From assembly GCA_964349835.1 (NCBI GenBank), contig CAYGID010000023.1:1-30288 (forward strand): DNA of 30,288 nucleotides, given 5' to 3'. The first letter of the stretch is position 1. The number at the start of each line of letters is the position of its first letter. This stretch comes from JAQVSH01 sp964349835 (GTDB lineage: Bacteria; Bacteroidota; Bacteroidia; Bacteroidales; UBA4181). Of the stretch, positions 7,610 through 15,319 are shown piece by piece. The notes beneath the pieces are model-generated. The model was given only the letters and a program-made list of their open reading frames with translations. It ran no database searches and was not told the DNA's origin. The translations under genes were made by a program, and so were the position numbers.

Positions 7610-8938
7610 TTATTCAACGAGTTGATTATTAACTATCACATTTTTCAGTGTGAATCCCTCTACGAGGCTCTTGTTGACCTTTGCGTTGGTGGCCTCAACC
7701 TTCAGGTTCTCGAAGGTAAAGTTCGAAAGCCGGTCGTATTCGGTAACGCCCACGTCGAAGAAGGTTCTGCACTTGATCTCCATATTGCGAAGTACAATAT
7801 GGTCGGAAGAGGAGATGGGAACATCGGGCCGCCCTTTTAAATCGAAGAATTGCCGCCAAGGGCTGATATAGAGCAGGCTGGTGGCCTCACCCTTAACATT
7901 TTCGACCGTAATGTATTCGTATCGCTGTGGGGTGTCGGGCCTCATCTTAAGCCAGAGTACCCGGATGGCCTCGTTTACATGGCAGTTGCGCACCAAGATG
8001 TTCCGGTTGTGAATGGCCTCGCTGCCGCAGGTCACGCACGAATGACAGTAACCGAATTCGCAATCTTCAATTAAGATGTTCAAATTCGGGCCGTTTAGCG
8101 TATCCTTATCGGCCCAGGGGCCTTTTCCGCCTTTAATGGCAATGGCATCATCATTCACCGACATGTAGCACCCCTTTACCAAGAAGTTGGTGCAGGCGTC
8201 AATGTCGATTGCATCGGTGCTGGGCGCCTTAGCCGTTGTGTGGGGCGAGGTAATGCGTACACCTATTACTTTGACGTTAGTACACTTGTAGTAATGGCTC
8301 GTCCAAAAGCCCGAGTTCACCAGATTAACATCCTGAACCTGTACGTTATTACAGTCGCGGATAAAAACCAAACGGGGCCGCGACACCTCCAGATTGGTGC
8401 ACATGGGATTCTCCTTGCGGCGCTGCCAGAATGACTCCCAGTATTTGTAGCCATTACCGTTGAGGGTGCCCTTGCCCGAGAGGGTAAAGCCGTCGACCCC
8501 GTAGGCATTCACCAGTGCCGGAAAATAGTCGAGGTTTTGTCCTTCCATTCTCGAAGGCATGATGGGGTAGTGCGAAATATCGTCGGATCCTTTTAAGACT
8601 CCGCCTTCAACCAGATGAAGGTGGGTGCCGGGTTTGAAAAAGAGGGCTCCGCTTAAATAGGTTCCTTTGGGAATTACCACCACACCGCCTCCATCGCGCG
8701 AGGCTTTGTTAATCACATCCTGAATAGCTTTTGTTTGTAACACTGAGCTATCGGATACAATCCCAAAATCGGTAATGACGTACTGTTTACCCAGTTTTTC
8801 GTGATCGATTCTGCGACTATCAAGAAACCATGCGGAGATCTTAGTGCCGTCGGGGAAAAACTGATCGACACTCTCCTGTGCAAATGCGTTGCGAAATAAT
8901 GCCAGTACGGCAAGCGATAGGAGTAATATGCTTTTCAT
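7610..8938 (-). CDS. GH28 polygalacturonase-family glycoside hydrolase
   Basis: A secreted right-handed beta-helix enzyme of family GH28, which hydrolyses galacturonosyl or related linkages in pectin. The family motifs are recognisable: 'PSTDAIDID' (cf. N-T-D), 'VNDDAIAIKGG' (catalytic Asp pair), 'YCHSCVTCGSEA' (in place of G-H-G) and 'RVLWLKM' (cf. R-I-K). An N-terminal 'GGGVVVIPKGTYLSGALFFK' segment is typical of the helix cap. I place the start at ATG 8938 (442 residues), which opens a signal peptide ending 'FRNAFAQ'. The frame stays open to 9031, but that extension lies inside a 99-base element shared with the GH92 gene, and an ATG at 8953 is not conserved there. Altered active-site motifs suggest an exo-acting or rhamnogalacturonan-type specificity, which is inference. 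Confidence 0.88.
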   Translation of the reverse strand: MKSILLLSLAVLALFRNAFAQESVDQFFPDGTKISAWFLDSRRIDHEKLGKQYVITDFGIVSDSSVLQTKAIQDVINKASRDGGGVVVIPKGTYLSGALFFKPGTHLHLVEGGVLKGSDDISHYPIMPSRMEGQNLDYFPALVNAYGVDGFTLSGKGTLNGNGYKYWESFWQRRKENPMCTNLEVSRPRLVFIRDCNNVQVQDVNLVNSGFWTSHYYKCTNVKVIGVRITSPHTTAKAPSTDAIDIDACTNFLVKGCYMSVNDDAIAIKGGKGPWADKDTLNGPNLNILIEDCEFGYCHSCVTCGSEAIHNRNILVRNCHVNEAIRVLWLKMRPDTPQRYEYITVENVKGEATSLLYISPWRQFFDLKGRPDVPISSSDHIVLRNMEIKCRTFFDVGVTEYDRLSNFTFENLKVEATNAKVNKSLVEGFTLKNVIVNNQLVE

Positions 8939-9031
8939 CCGAACAAAATTCATTTTTAAAGGTCGGATGGAGCTCGCATGTTGATTTTGTTCATGCAAGT
9001 TTGCGTTTCGAGAAGTACATGCTCGGTTCAT
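8933..9031 (-). repeat. Duplicated structured 5' leader, copy A (before GH28)
   Basis: This 99-base element matches 17630-17728 with 6 differences and ends just after the start codon of the GH28 gene. In transcript sense it holds hairpin I, GCATG/CATGC (arms 8992-8996 and 8976-8980), and hairpin II, CATCCGA/TCGGATG (arms 8963-8969 and 8936-8942). The second arm of hairpin II includes the AUG at 8938-8936. The hairpin I loop carries GAACAAAAT (8984-8992) and the hairpin II loop carries its complement ATTTTGTTC (8941-8949), allowing a kissing or alternative pairing. A promoter-like -7 element lies just outside (9054-9061), so nearly the whole leader is the repeat. Confidence 0.85.
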
Positions 9032-9053
9032 AGCTTCGAAGCTTTTTTATTTA

Positions 9054-9061
9054 CGAATGTA
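9054..9061 (-). promoter_or_regulatory. Candidate -7 element for the GH28 transcript
   Basis: The minus strand reads TACATTCG, one base from TAnnTTTG, about 115 bases before the GH28 start. The same octamer precedes the symporter gene (11169-11176). No convincing TTG is seen at the usual distance. Confidence 0.4.
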
Positions 9062-9107
9062 ATCTTTCCCTTTTACATTTTTGCCGCACCCACCGGTAAT
9101 TACATCC

Positions 9108-9145
9108 AAAAAACAGAGAGGGCCTGTCTATACAAGCCCTCTCTG
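9108..9145 (-). terminator. Rho-independent terminator of the symporter operon
   Basis: CAGAGAGGGC (9114-9123) and GCCCTCTCTG (9136-9145) form a perfect 10-bp stem. On the minus strand it is followed by six T (9113-9108). It lies 25 bases past the stop of the small membrane protein. Confidence 0.9.
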
Positions 9146-9169
9146 TGAGGCGTTTCTGAAAAAGGCGCG

Positions 9170-9382
9170 TTACTCCTTTTTCTTTTTCGAAGTTAGCATG
9201 GTTAGATAGAGCATTATAGAGCCAAAGAAGAGCATGCCCACACCAAACCAGAGATTTACGTTCATTCCAAACGATTTGTCATACATCCCCGGATCCGACA
9301 CGGTCAGCAGGCCGTAAGCGGTTAACAGGACTCCAAAGATGACAAACATTAAGCCAATAGGAAGTTTAATATCTATACCCAT
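9170..9382 (-). CDS. Small two-helix membrane protein linked to the symporter
   Basis: A 70-residue protein with two predicted membrane helices: about residues 8-27 (LPIGLMFVIFGVLLTAYGLL) and about 43-64 (NLWFGVGMLFFGSIMLYLTML). They are joined by a short polar loop, and a lysine-rich tail (SKKKKE) is expected to be cytoplasmic. No enzyme motif is present. It starts 17 bases after the symporter stop and shares its terminator, so the two are one operon. I do not recognise a named family with certainty. The pairing suggests an accessory or stabilising subunit of the transporter, which is inference from position only. Confidence 0.75.
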   Translation of the reverse strand: MGIDIKLPIGLMFVIFGVLLTAYGLLTVSDPGMYDKSFGMNVNLWFGVGMLFFGSIMLYLTMLTSKKKKE

Positions 9383-9399
9383 ATCGAATTATATAAAAG

Positions 9400-11121
9400 T
9401 TACCAGAATATGATGCTTAAAATAATGGCCATGGCCATTACGAAGATTCCCAAAGAGGAGGTGCGCATATACCAAGCCACCTTCTCTTCCTGCAGTTTGG
9501 GTGTGAGCGAATAAACCAATCCCTTCAGTTCGGCATCGGTTTTGGTACGCTTGGTAAGGAGCGAGAGAACCACCGTAATCACAGCACTCGAGCTGAATGC
9601 ATAAATGGCTGTCCAGAAGTTTTGGGCCATTTCAACAGGGTAGGTGTGTACCACGCCAAGCCAGCCTCCTTTCACCAACGTGTCGGCTCCCATCGGAACG
9701 GTGAGTCCATGGTGAATAAGAGCAATCGCGAAACCGGCCAGCAAACCGGTAAAGGCTGCATGCCCCGTTGAACGTTTCCAGAACATACCCAGGAAAATTA
9801 CGGCAAACAGGGGTGCGTTAATCATGGAGAAGATGGTTTGCAGAAAGTCCATGATATTGCCGAATAAACTGGCAAGATAGGCCGCTGCAATACTCACCAG
9901 CACACCAAAAACGGTAGCCATTCTGCCTACTTTGAGGTAATGCTTGTCGTCGCCCGCTTTATCTTTGGTCACGGGACGGATGTAGCTCTGGTAGATATCG
10001 TAGGTCCATACCGTATTAAAGGCCGATACGTTCCCTGCCATACCCGACATGAAGGAGGCCAAAAGCGCAGTGAGTCCCAGTCCTAACACACCGGCAGGGA
10101 GGTAGTGGTCGAGCAACATGATGATGGTGAGGTCATAGTTGGGCTTCCCATTATCCATAATCGAGAAGTTGGCCGAAGGATCGTTCATCAATACCAAGGC
10201 AACAATACCGGGTACAATAATCAGAAAGGGCAGAAACATTTTGGGAATGGCGCCAATCAACGGGGTATTGCGGGCGGCAGTGGTAGATTCTGCGGCCATG
10301 GCACGCTGTACAATCAGGAAGTTGGTGCACCAGTAGCCGAACGAAAGCACAAAACCCAAACCGGCAAAGATGCCGTACCATTCAACCCCCATAGGGTTCG
10401 ATCCCGAGGTTCCGGAGTATTTCCACGAGGTGGTGTAAGCATCGGCGGCATACCCTTTAGCAGTAACAATGGGTTCCAATTTGTCTTGCAGGCCGTCCCA
10501 TCCGCCCACCTCGTGCAATCCGAGGTAAACAATGGGCAGCATCCCGATCACGATGATAAAGAACTGCAGAACCTCATTGTAAATGGCCGAGGAGAGCCCT
10601 CCCAGATAGGTGTAGCCCAGCACGATAGCAGCTGATAGCCACAGGCTGAGATTGAAATCCCATCCCAAAACCTTTTCCATCAGGATGGCTAGCGCATACA
10701 TTGAGATGCCCGAAGCGAGAATGGTCATCACGGCAAAAAGAATGGCGTTTAGACCGCGTGTCTTTTCGTCGAAGCGGAGTTTGAGATACTCCGGAACCGA
10801 ACGGGCCTTTGATCCGTAGTAAAACGGCATCATGAAAAGAGCCAGGAATACCATGGCAGGAATCGCGCCAATCCAGAAGAAGTGAGCGGTCATCATACCA
10901 TACTTGGCGGCCGACCCCGACATACCCATGACCTCTAAGGCCCCCAGGTTGGTCGAGATAAAGGCCAGTCCGGCCACCCATGCGGGCATCGACCGTCCGG
11001 CTTCCAGAAAGGCGTTAGCATCTTTCATGTAGCGCTTTAATGCCCAGCCAATCCCCAGGACAAAAACAAAATAGACCCCCATAATGGTATAGTCGATCCA
11101 TTCAAGACTAAAAATTTCCAT
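9400..11121 (-). CDS. Sodium:solute symporter (SSS family, sugar-type)
   Basis: A 573-residue inner-membrane protein with about 13-14 hydrophobic helices, matching the SSS family (SglT/PutP type). Landmarks include 'FLEAGRSMPAWVAGLAFISTNLGALEVMGMSG' split over helices 1-2, 'ARSVPEYLKLRFDE', 'YTYLGGLSSAIYNEVLQFFIIV', 'LASFMSGMAGNVSAFNT' (the sodium-site helix) and a long C-terminal helix group. Length fits sugar-type members (530-600). It should import a monosaccharide or uronate with Na+. Placement among secreted glycosidases makes it the likely importer of their product, which is inference. It forms an operon with the 70-residue membrane protein and is divergent from alkaline phosphatase. 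Confidence 0.92.
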   Translation of the reverse strand: MEIFSLEWIDYTIMGVYFVFVLGIGWALKRYMKDANAFLEAGRSMPAWVAGLAFISTNLGALEVMGMSGSAAKYGMMTAHFFWIGAIPAMVFLALFMMPFYYGSKARSVPEYLKLRFDEKTRGLNAILFAVMTILASGISMYALAILMEKVLGWDFNLSLWLSAAIVLGYTYLGGLSSAIYNEVLQFFIIVIGMLPIVYLGLHEVGGWDGLQDKLEPIVTAKGYAADAYTTSWKYSGTSGSNPMGVEWYGIFAGLGFVLSFGYWCTNFLIVQRAMAAESTTAARNTPLIGAIPKMFLPFLIIVPGIVALVLMNDPSANFSIMDNGKPNYDLTIIMLLDHYLPAGVLGLGLTALLASFMSGMAGNVSAFNTVWTYDIYQSYIRPVTKDKAGDDKHYLKVGRMATVFGVLVSIAAAYLASLFGNIMDFLQTIFSMINAPLFAVIFLGMFWKRSTGHAAFTGLLAGFAIALIHHGLTVPMGADTLVKGGWLGVVHTYPVEMAQNFWTAIYAFSSSAVITVVLSLLTKRTKTDAELKGLVYSLTPKLQEEKVAWYMRTSSLGIFVMAMAIILSIIFW

Positions 11122-11168
11122 GCGCTTTAATATTGGTTAAGTGTTGAATTATGATAATAAAGAGGGAA

Positions 11169-11176
11169 CGAATGTA
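11169..11176 (-). promoter_or_regulatory. Candidate -7 element for the symporter operon
   Basis: The minus strand reads TACATTCG, about 50 bases before the symporter ATG. The 290-base divergent gap 11122-11411 also holds TACCTTCG on the plus strand at 11352-11359, a candidate -7 for the phosphatase gene. I see no gene or convincing riboswitch in this gap. Confidence 0.4.
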
Positions 11177-11411
11177 TAAAAAAATTGCCAAACTACCGTA
11201 AGCGGTTTTCTGAAAAAATCGGCTCTCCGGTGCAGTACGACACTGAAGCAGGGCAATCTTTTTACTGCCGATTTGTTCATTCCGACAGCAAAATTTGGCC
11301 TGAGAAGTGATATTGCAGGCTCCCAAGGCCGAAAAAGAGGGCTGGATTCTCTACCTTCGCAAATAGTCTCTTTATTTTTCATTAACCTGAACAGTTAACT
11401 AACTCTCTTTT

Positions 11412-12833
11412 ATGTATCGTTTGTTTCGTTATCTCTTTGTTGCCTCAGCCCTGATAGCTATTTCGGCTGGCAGTTTGCATGCCAAACCCAAGGCAAAATA
11501 TGTAATCTACTTTATTGGCGACGGAATGGGGCTCAACCAAGTGTTGGGCGGATCAATCCTTGCCTCGCAACTGGCCGGTGATAAGGATGGCTATATGGCT
11601 TTTCCATTTCTGGAATTCCCGGTAAAGACATACGCAACCAGTCGTGCCTCAAATACTTATATAACCGACTCTGCGGCTTCAGGTACTGCGCTTGCCACGG
11701 GCGAGAAAACGAATAGTGGTATGGTAGGTGTTCTGAGCGATGGTGAAACCCCTGTTACCAGTATTGCTTTCGATGCAAAAAAAGCTGGCTACAAAGTGGG
11801 TATTGCCTCGAATGTGGGGGTTAATCATGCCACGCCGGCCTCATTTTATGCTCATGATAAAAGTCGCGACCACTACTATGCCATCGGGCTGCAACTGCCC
11901 GAAAGCGGATTCGACTTCTTTGCCGGAAGCAATTTCCTTACCGACCAGAGAGGCACGGAAAAACCTCTGCTAAAAACGGTGGCACGCGATGCCGGTTATA
12001 CGGTGGCTTTTGGGGTAGATCAGTATAATGCACTCAAAAGCAAAAGTTCTAAAATGGTGCTCTTTCAGGCCGACTCCACGAGCACCGACGTGGCCTACCG
12101 GATTGACCGTAAACCGAACGATTTAACCCTGTCGCAAATCACTTCGAGTGCCATCGAATTTCTGACCAAAGAGAATGACAAAGGGTTTTTCCTGATGATT
12201 GAGGCAGGAAGAATTGATTTTGCAGGCCACAGTAACGATGCAGCTGCTACTTTCCACGAAGTTATCGATCTGGCAGAGGCTGTTGACGTAGCGCTCGACT
12301 TCTATAAAAAACATGCCAAAGAGACCCTGATTGTGGTGACTGCCGACCACGAAACCGGCGCCATGTCGCTGGGTGCAGCCGGAAAATATGAGCTCAACTT
12401 TTCGGCGCTTTCTAACCAGAAGCTCTCGAAAGATGCGCTTCGCGACAGAATTGGCGCTCTGCGTAGGGAGAAGAACAACAGGGTAAGTTGGGCCGACGCC
12501 AAAGCGCTTCTGCAGGAAACGCTGGGCTTCTGGAAAGAGGTTTCAATTAGTATGCCTCAGGAAATCAGGCTTATGCAGGTCTATCATGAGTCGCTGGGTG
12601 CGGCCCGCCCTAATCCGCCTTCCTCTTCGTCGGACGACAAACTGGCTGTGGCAGCCGTAACCATCATGAACGAAATTGCGTTGGTAGGCTGGTCGTCAGG
12701 AGGCCACTCTGCAGCGGTAATTCCTGTTTATGCAATGGGTGCAGGCTCCGAACTGTTTCACACGGCCGACCTTCTCGACAATACCGATCTTCCCAAAATC
12801 ATTGCAAAGATAGCGGGCTATTCGGCCAAATAG
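11412..12833 (+). CDS. Alkaline phosphatase (PhoA family), secreted
   Basis: A 473-residue exported phosphomonoesterase. The signal peptide ends at 'SAGSLHA'. The PhoA-family active site is complete: metal ligand Asp37 in G-D-G-M-G, nucleophile Ser87 in 'TDSAASGTALATGEKT', Glu264/Asp269/His273 in 'EAGRIDFAGHSND', Asp312-His313 in 'TADHETG' and His432 in 'GGHS'. Zinc-dependent hydrolysis of phosphate monoesters in the periplasm follows from the family. The gene is divergent from the symporter and converges with GH95, overlapping its 3' end by 16 bases. Its apparent terminator lies inside the GH95 coding region. There is no clear Pho box, so phosphate control is not shown. Confidence 0.92.
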   Translation: MYRLFRYLFVASALIAISAGSLHAKPKAKYVIYFIGDGMGLNQVLGGSILASQLAGDKDGYMAFPFLEFPVKTYATSRASNTYITDSAASGTALATGEKTNSGMVGVLSDGETPVTSIAFDAKKAGYKVGIASNVGVNHATPASFYAHDKSRDHYYAIGLQLPESGFDFFAGSNFLTDQRGTEKPLLKTVARDAGYTVAFGVDQYNALKSKSSKMVLFQADSTSTDVAYRIDRKPNDLTLSQITSSAIEFLTKENDKGFFLMIEAGRIDFAGHSNDAAATFHEVIDLAEAVDVALDFYKKHAKETLIVVTADHETGAMSLGAAGKYELNFSALSNQKLSKDALRDRIGALRREKNNRVSWADAKALLQETLGFWKEVSISMPQEIRLMQVYHESLGAARPNPPSSSSDDKLAVAAVTIMNEIALVGWSSGGHSAAVIPVYAMGAGSELFHTADLLDNTDLPKIIAKIAGYSAK

Positions 12834-15307
12834 AGCGATCCTCTTTTGGTTAATATCACTTTTTCGCCCGGTTTGGTCATTGCCTCAAACCGGGCGTTTT
12901 TGTCGCGTACACTCAGCTTCCCTCCGTTTTTCGAAAGAATGGTTACCGTAACAGGTTCGCCCTTCTCCCAGGTAAGATCGACCACAAATCCGCCACGGGC
13001 ACAAAGCCCTTTTACCCATCCGTTGCCAAAAGCCGAAGGCAGCGAAGGCAGCAGTTCTATTTCGAAACCCTCTTGTTGGGGAAGTGGTGTTTGGCTTTGT
13101 AACAACATTTCGGCAATAGCAGCGGTGGCGCCAAAGTTTCCATCAATCTGAAAGGGGGGGTGATTATCGAAAAGGTTGGGCAAAGTCTTTTTGGCCAGCA
13201 ATACCGAAAGCAACTTATAGGCACGATCGCCATCCTGCAGCCGGTTCCACATATTAATTTTCCACGCCAGGCTCCATCCGGTGCCGTCGTCGCCACGCGC
13301 ATCGAGCGTTTTCCGGGCTGCTTCGGCCAGTGCCGGAGTGCCCAAGGTGGTAATCTGATTCCCGGGATAGAGTCCAAAGAGCTGCGAGGTGTGCCTATGG
13401 TGAGGATCAACCTCTTTGTAATCTTCGGCCCACTCCATGATACGACCCGTGGCCGGGCTTATTCTTATCGGCGCAAGACGGTTTAGGGTCTGTTGGCACT
13501 CTGCGCGGAACTCGGCATCTGTTTGGAGCAGGGTGCTGGCCTCAATACAGTGCGAAAGCAGGTCGTGAATGATGGCCAGATCCATGGTAGCTCCATACGT
13601 AAAGACCGATTTGGATCCATCGGGCAGATAAAATTGGTTCTCTGGCGAGTAGGAGGGGTTGGTAACCAACTTTCCGGCAAAGGCGGTTCCTGCAGGTGCC
13701 TCTACCAAAAAATCGAGGATGAATCGGGCGGCTCCCTTCATCAGGGGGTAGCCTCTCTCCTTCAAAAATTTTCGGTCGCCTGTGTAACAGTAGTGTTCCC
13801 AGGGATGTTGCGCCAACCAGGCTGCGCCCATGGGCCAGATGCCCTGCGGACCGTCGGCGGGTGCGGTGAACCCCCAGGCATCGGTGAGATGGTGAACCAC
13901 CCATCCATCTGCGCCATAGAGTGTCTTAGCAGTTCGGCTGCCCGGTAATACCAATGCTTCCATCAGGTCGAAAAGGGGAAGGTGCAACTCCGAAAGTTGG
14001 GTGATTTCGACCGGCCAGTAGTTCATCTGGAGATTGATGTTGGTGTGGAAATCGGCATTCCATGGAGGATTCATCTGCCATGCCCAGATACCCTGCAGAT
14101 TGGCCGGCAGGGTGCCGGGGCGCGAACTGCCAATGAGAAGGTACCGGCCATACTGAAAGAATAACTCAACCAATCCGGCATCGGGAGCTCCCTTTTCGCG
14201 AGTCAAGGCCAACCGTTTGTCGGTGGGTAACAGCGCCGTTTCGGGGGCGACACTGCCTAAGTGAATATCGACCCGGCCAAAGAGCTCCTGATGTTCTGCT
14301 ACATGGCGTGACTTCAGCTTGCGCAGGGGTTTAGACATAGCTTTCGAAATAACCTCTTTACAGGCAATCAGAGGATCGGGCATTTGGGGAGGCGGGCTAT
14401 CGAACAGATTTTTGAGCCCGGGATAGGAGGTGGCTCCCGAAACGTAAAGCGTAACCTCATCGGCCTCTTTCACCTGCAGGATTCCATTTTCAATGAACAC
14501 TTTGCCGCCTTTGGCATTTGCGGTTACCTGTGCGGCAAAGCGGATTCCGCGAGGTTTCCCGTTGGAGTCTTTAATGGGTAGAGTGCCATGTAGTACCAGC
14601 GAAGGTTTGTTACCATTAGCCGCCTCGCAAACGGCATCCTGCTCCCGTTTCATAGTGAGAGAGAATTGTATCGATCCTCTCTTTGAGGCAGAAAAATGGA
14701 TGACCAGCACCTTATCGACGGCCGATATGTATGCCTCTCTGCGAAACCTGACTCCACCCGAGGTATATTCGGTTGTGGCCACAGCGGTCGATAAGTTGAG
14801 ACTCCTCACGTAGTTCGATGCCTCAATTTCGGGTGTGTCGAACCAGAGCTCGCCCAACGACTGATAGGGCTTGATTCTTGTGGGACGACCCATCATGTGT
14901 TTTGTGGCCAAAGCAATAGCCTCGTTACTTTTCCCTGCAAAGAGGAGACGTTGTACCTCGGGCAGAACCCCGAGTGAGGAGGAGTCGTTGGGGTCGAGCG
15001 AGTATCCGTCCCACAAGGTACTTTCGTTAATCTGAACTCTTTCGTCGGCCACCCCGCCAAAGACCATGGCACCCAACGCTCCATTGCCTAAAGGTAGCGC
15101 CTCCTCCCACACCTTTGCCGGTTGTTGGTACCACAACAGCCAGGTTCCCTCCGGTCGGTTCGCGGCCTGCAGAAGGGTTGCCCTGTCGTTCCATTCGGCA
15201 CGGATGGGTCCGTTGCGAAGGGATGCAGGCTCGATTTTGCTTGCGGGTTGCGAAAAGAGACTCAGGCTCCAGAGGAGTCCGGCAAGCAGTGTAGGGTAGG
15301 TTTTCAT
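12818..15307 (-). CDS. GH95 alpha-L-fucosidase/galactosidase
   Basis: An 829-residue secreted enzyme. The signal peptide ends near 'LFSQPAS'. The N-terminal beta-domain has the GH95 signature 'WEEALPLGNGALGAMVFGG' and 'VQINESTLWDG'. The (alpha/alpha)6 catalytic domain contains 'DFHTNINLQMNYWPVE' (the Asn pair that activates water in the Bifidobacterium alpha-1,2-fucosidase), 'EWAEDYKEVDPHHRHTSQLFGLYPG' (the general-acid region) and 'DGNFGATAAIAEML' (catalytic Asp). Length is normal. GH95 inverts alpha-1,2-L-fucosyl or, in some plant-glycan enzymes, alpha-L-galactosyl linkages. It starts 12 bases after the GH92 stop, so the two form one transcript. Its last codons contain a terminator acting on the opposite strand. 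Confidence 0.93.
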   Translation of the reverse strand: MKTYPTLLAGLLWSLSLFSQPASKIEPASLRNGPIRAEWNDRATLLQAANRPEGTWLLWYQQPAKVWEEALPLGNGALGAMVFGGVADERVQINESTLWDGYSLDPNDSSSLGVLPEVQRLLFAGKSNEAIALATKHMMGRPTRIKPYQSLGELWFDTPEIEASNYVRSLNLSTAVATTEYTSGGVRFRREAYISAVDKVLVIHFSASKRGSIQFSLTMKREQDAVCEAANGNKPSLVLHGTLPIKDSNGKPRGIRFAAQVTANAKGGKVFIENGILQVKEADEVTLYVSGATSYPGLKNLFDSPPPQMPDPLIACKEVISKAMSKPLRKLKSRHVAEHQELFGRVDIHLGSVAPETALLPTDKRLALTREKGAPDAGLVELFFQYGRYLLIGSSRPGTLPANLQGIWAWQMNPPWNADFHTNINLQMNYWPVEITQLSELHLPLFDLMEALVLPGSRTAKTLYGADGWVVHHLTDAWGFTAPADGPQGIWPMGAAWLAQHPWEHYCYTGDRKFLKERGYPLMKGAARFILDFLVEAPAGTAFAGKLVTNPSYSPENQFYLPDGSKSVFTYGATMDLAIIHDLLSHCIEASTLLQTDAEFRAECQQTLNRLAPIRISPATGRIMEWAEDYKEVDPHHRHTSQLFGLYPGNQITTLGTPALAEAARKTLDARGDDGTGWSLAWKINMWNRLQDGDRAYKLLSVLLAKKTLPNLFDNHPPFQIDGNFGATAAIAEMLLQSQTPLPQQEGFEIELLPSLPSAFGNGWVKGLCARGGFVVDLTWEKGEPVTVTILSKNGGKLSVRDKNARFEAMTKPGEKVILTKRGSLYLAE
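12865..12902 (+). terminator. Terminator of alkaline phosphatase, embedded in GH95 coding sequence
   Basis: CGCCCGGTTT (12865-12874) and AAACCGGGCG (12887-12896) form a perfect 10-bp stem with a 12-base loop, then TTTTT on the plus strand. On the minus strand the stem is followed by A residues, so it should stop only the phosphatase transcript. It sits 32 bases beyond the phosphatase stop, wholly inside the convergent GH95 gene. Confidence 0.82.
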
Positions 15308-15319
15308 GGGGTGGGAGTA

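Noticed and set aside
8939..9031. N-terminal extension of the GH28 protein through the leader repeat
   Set aside because: The frame is open in both copies, but the true signal peptide begins at the conserved ATG 8938. Most differences between copies change the amino acid, and an intermediate ATG exists in one copy only.
11122..11411. Short minus-strand frames and possible structured RNA in the symporter-phosphatase gap
   Set aside because: The frames lack any recognisable feature, and only an imperfect hairpin could be found; the gap is explained by two divergent promoters.
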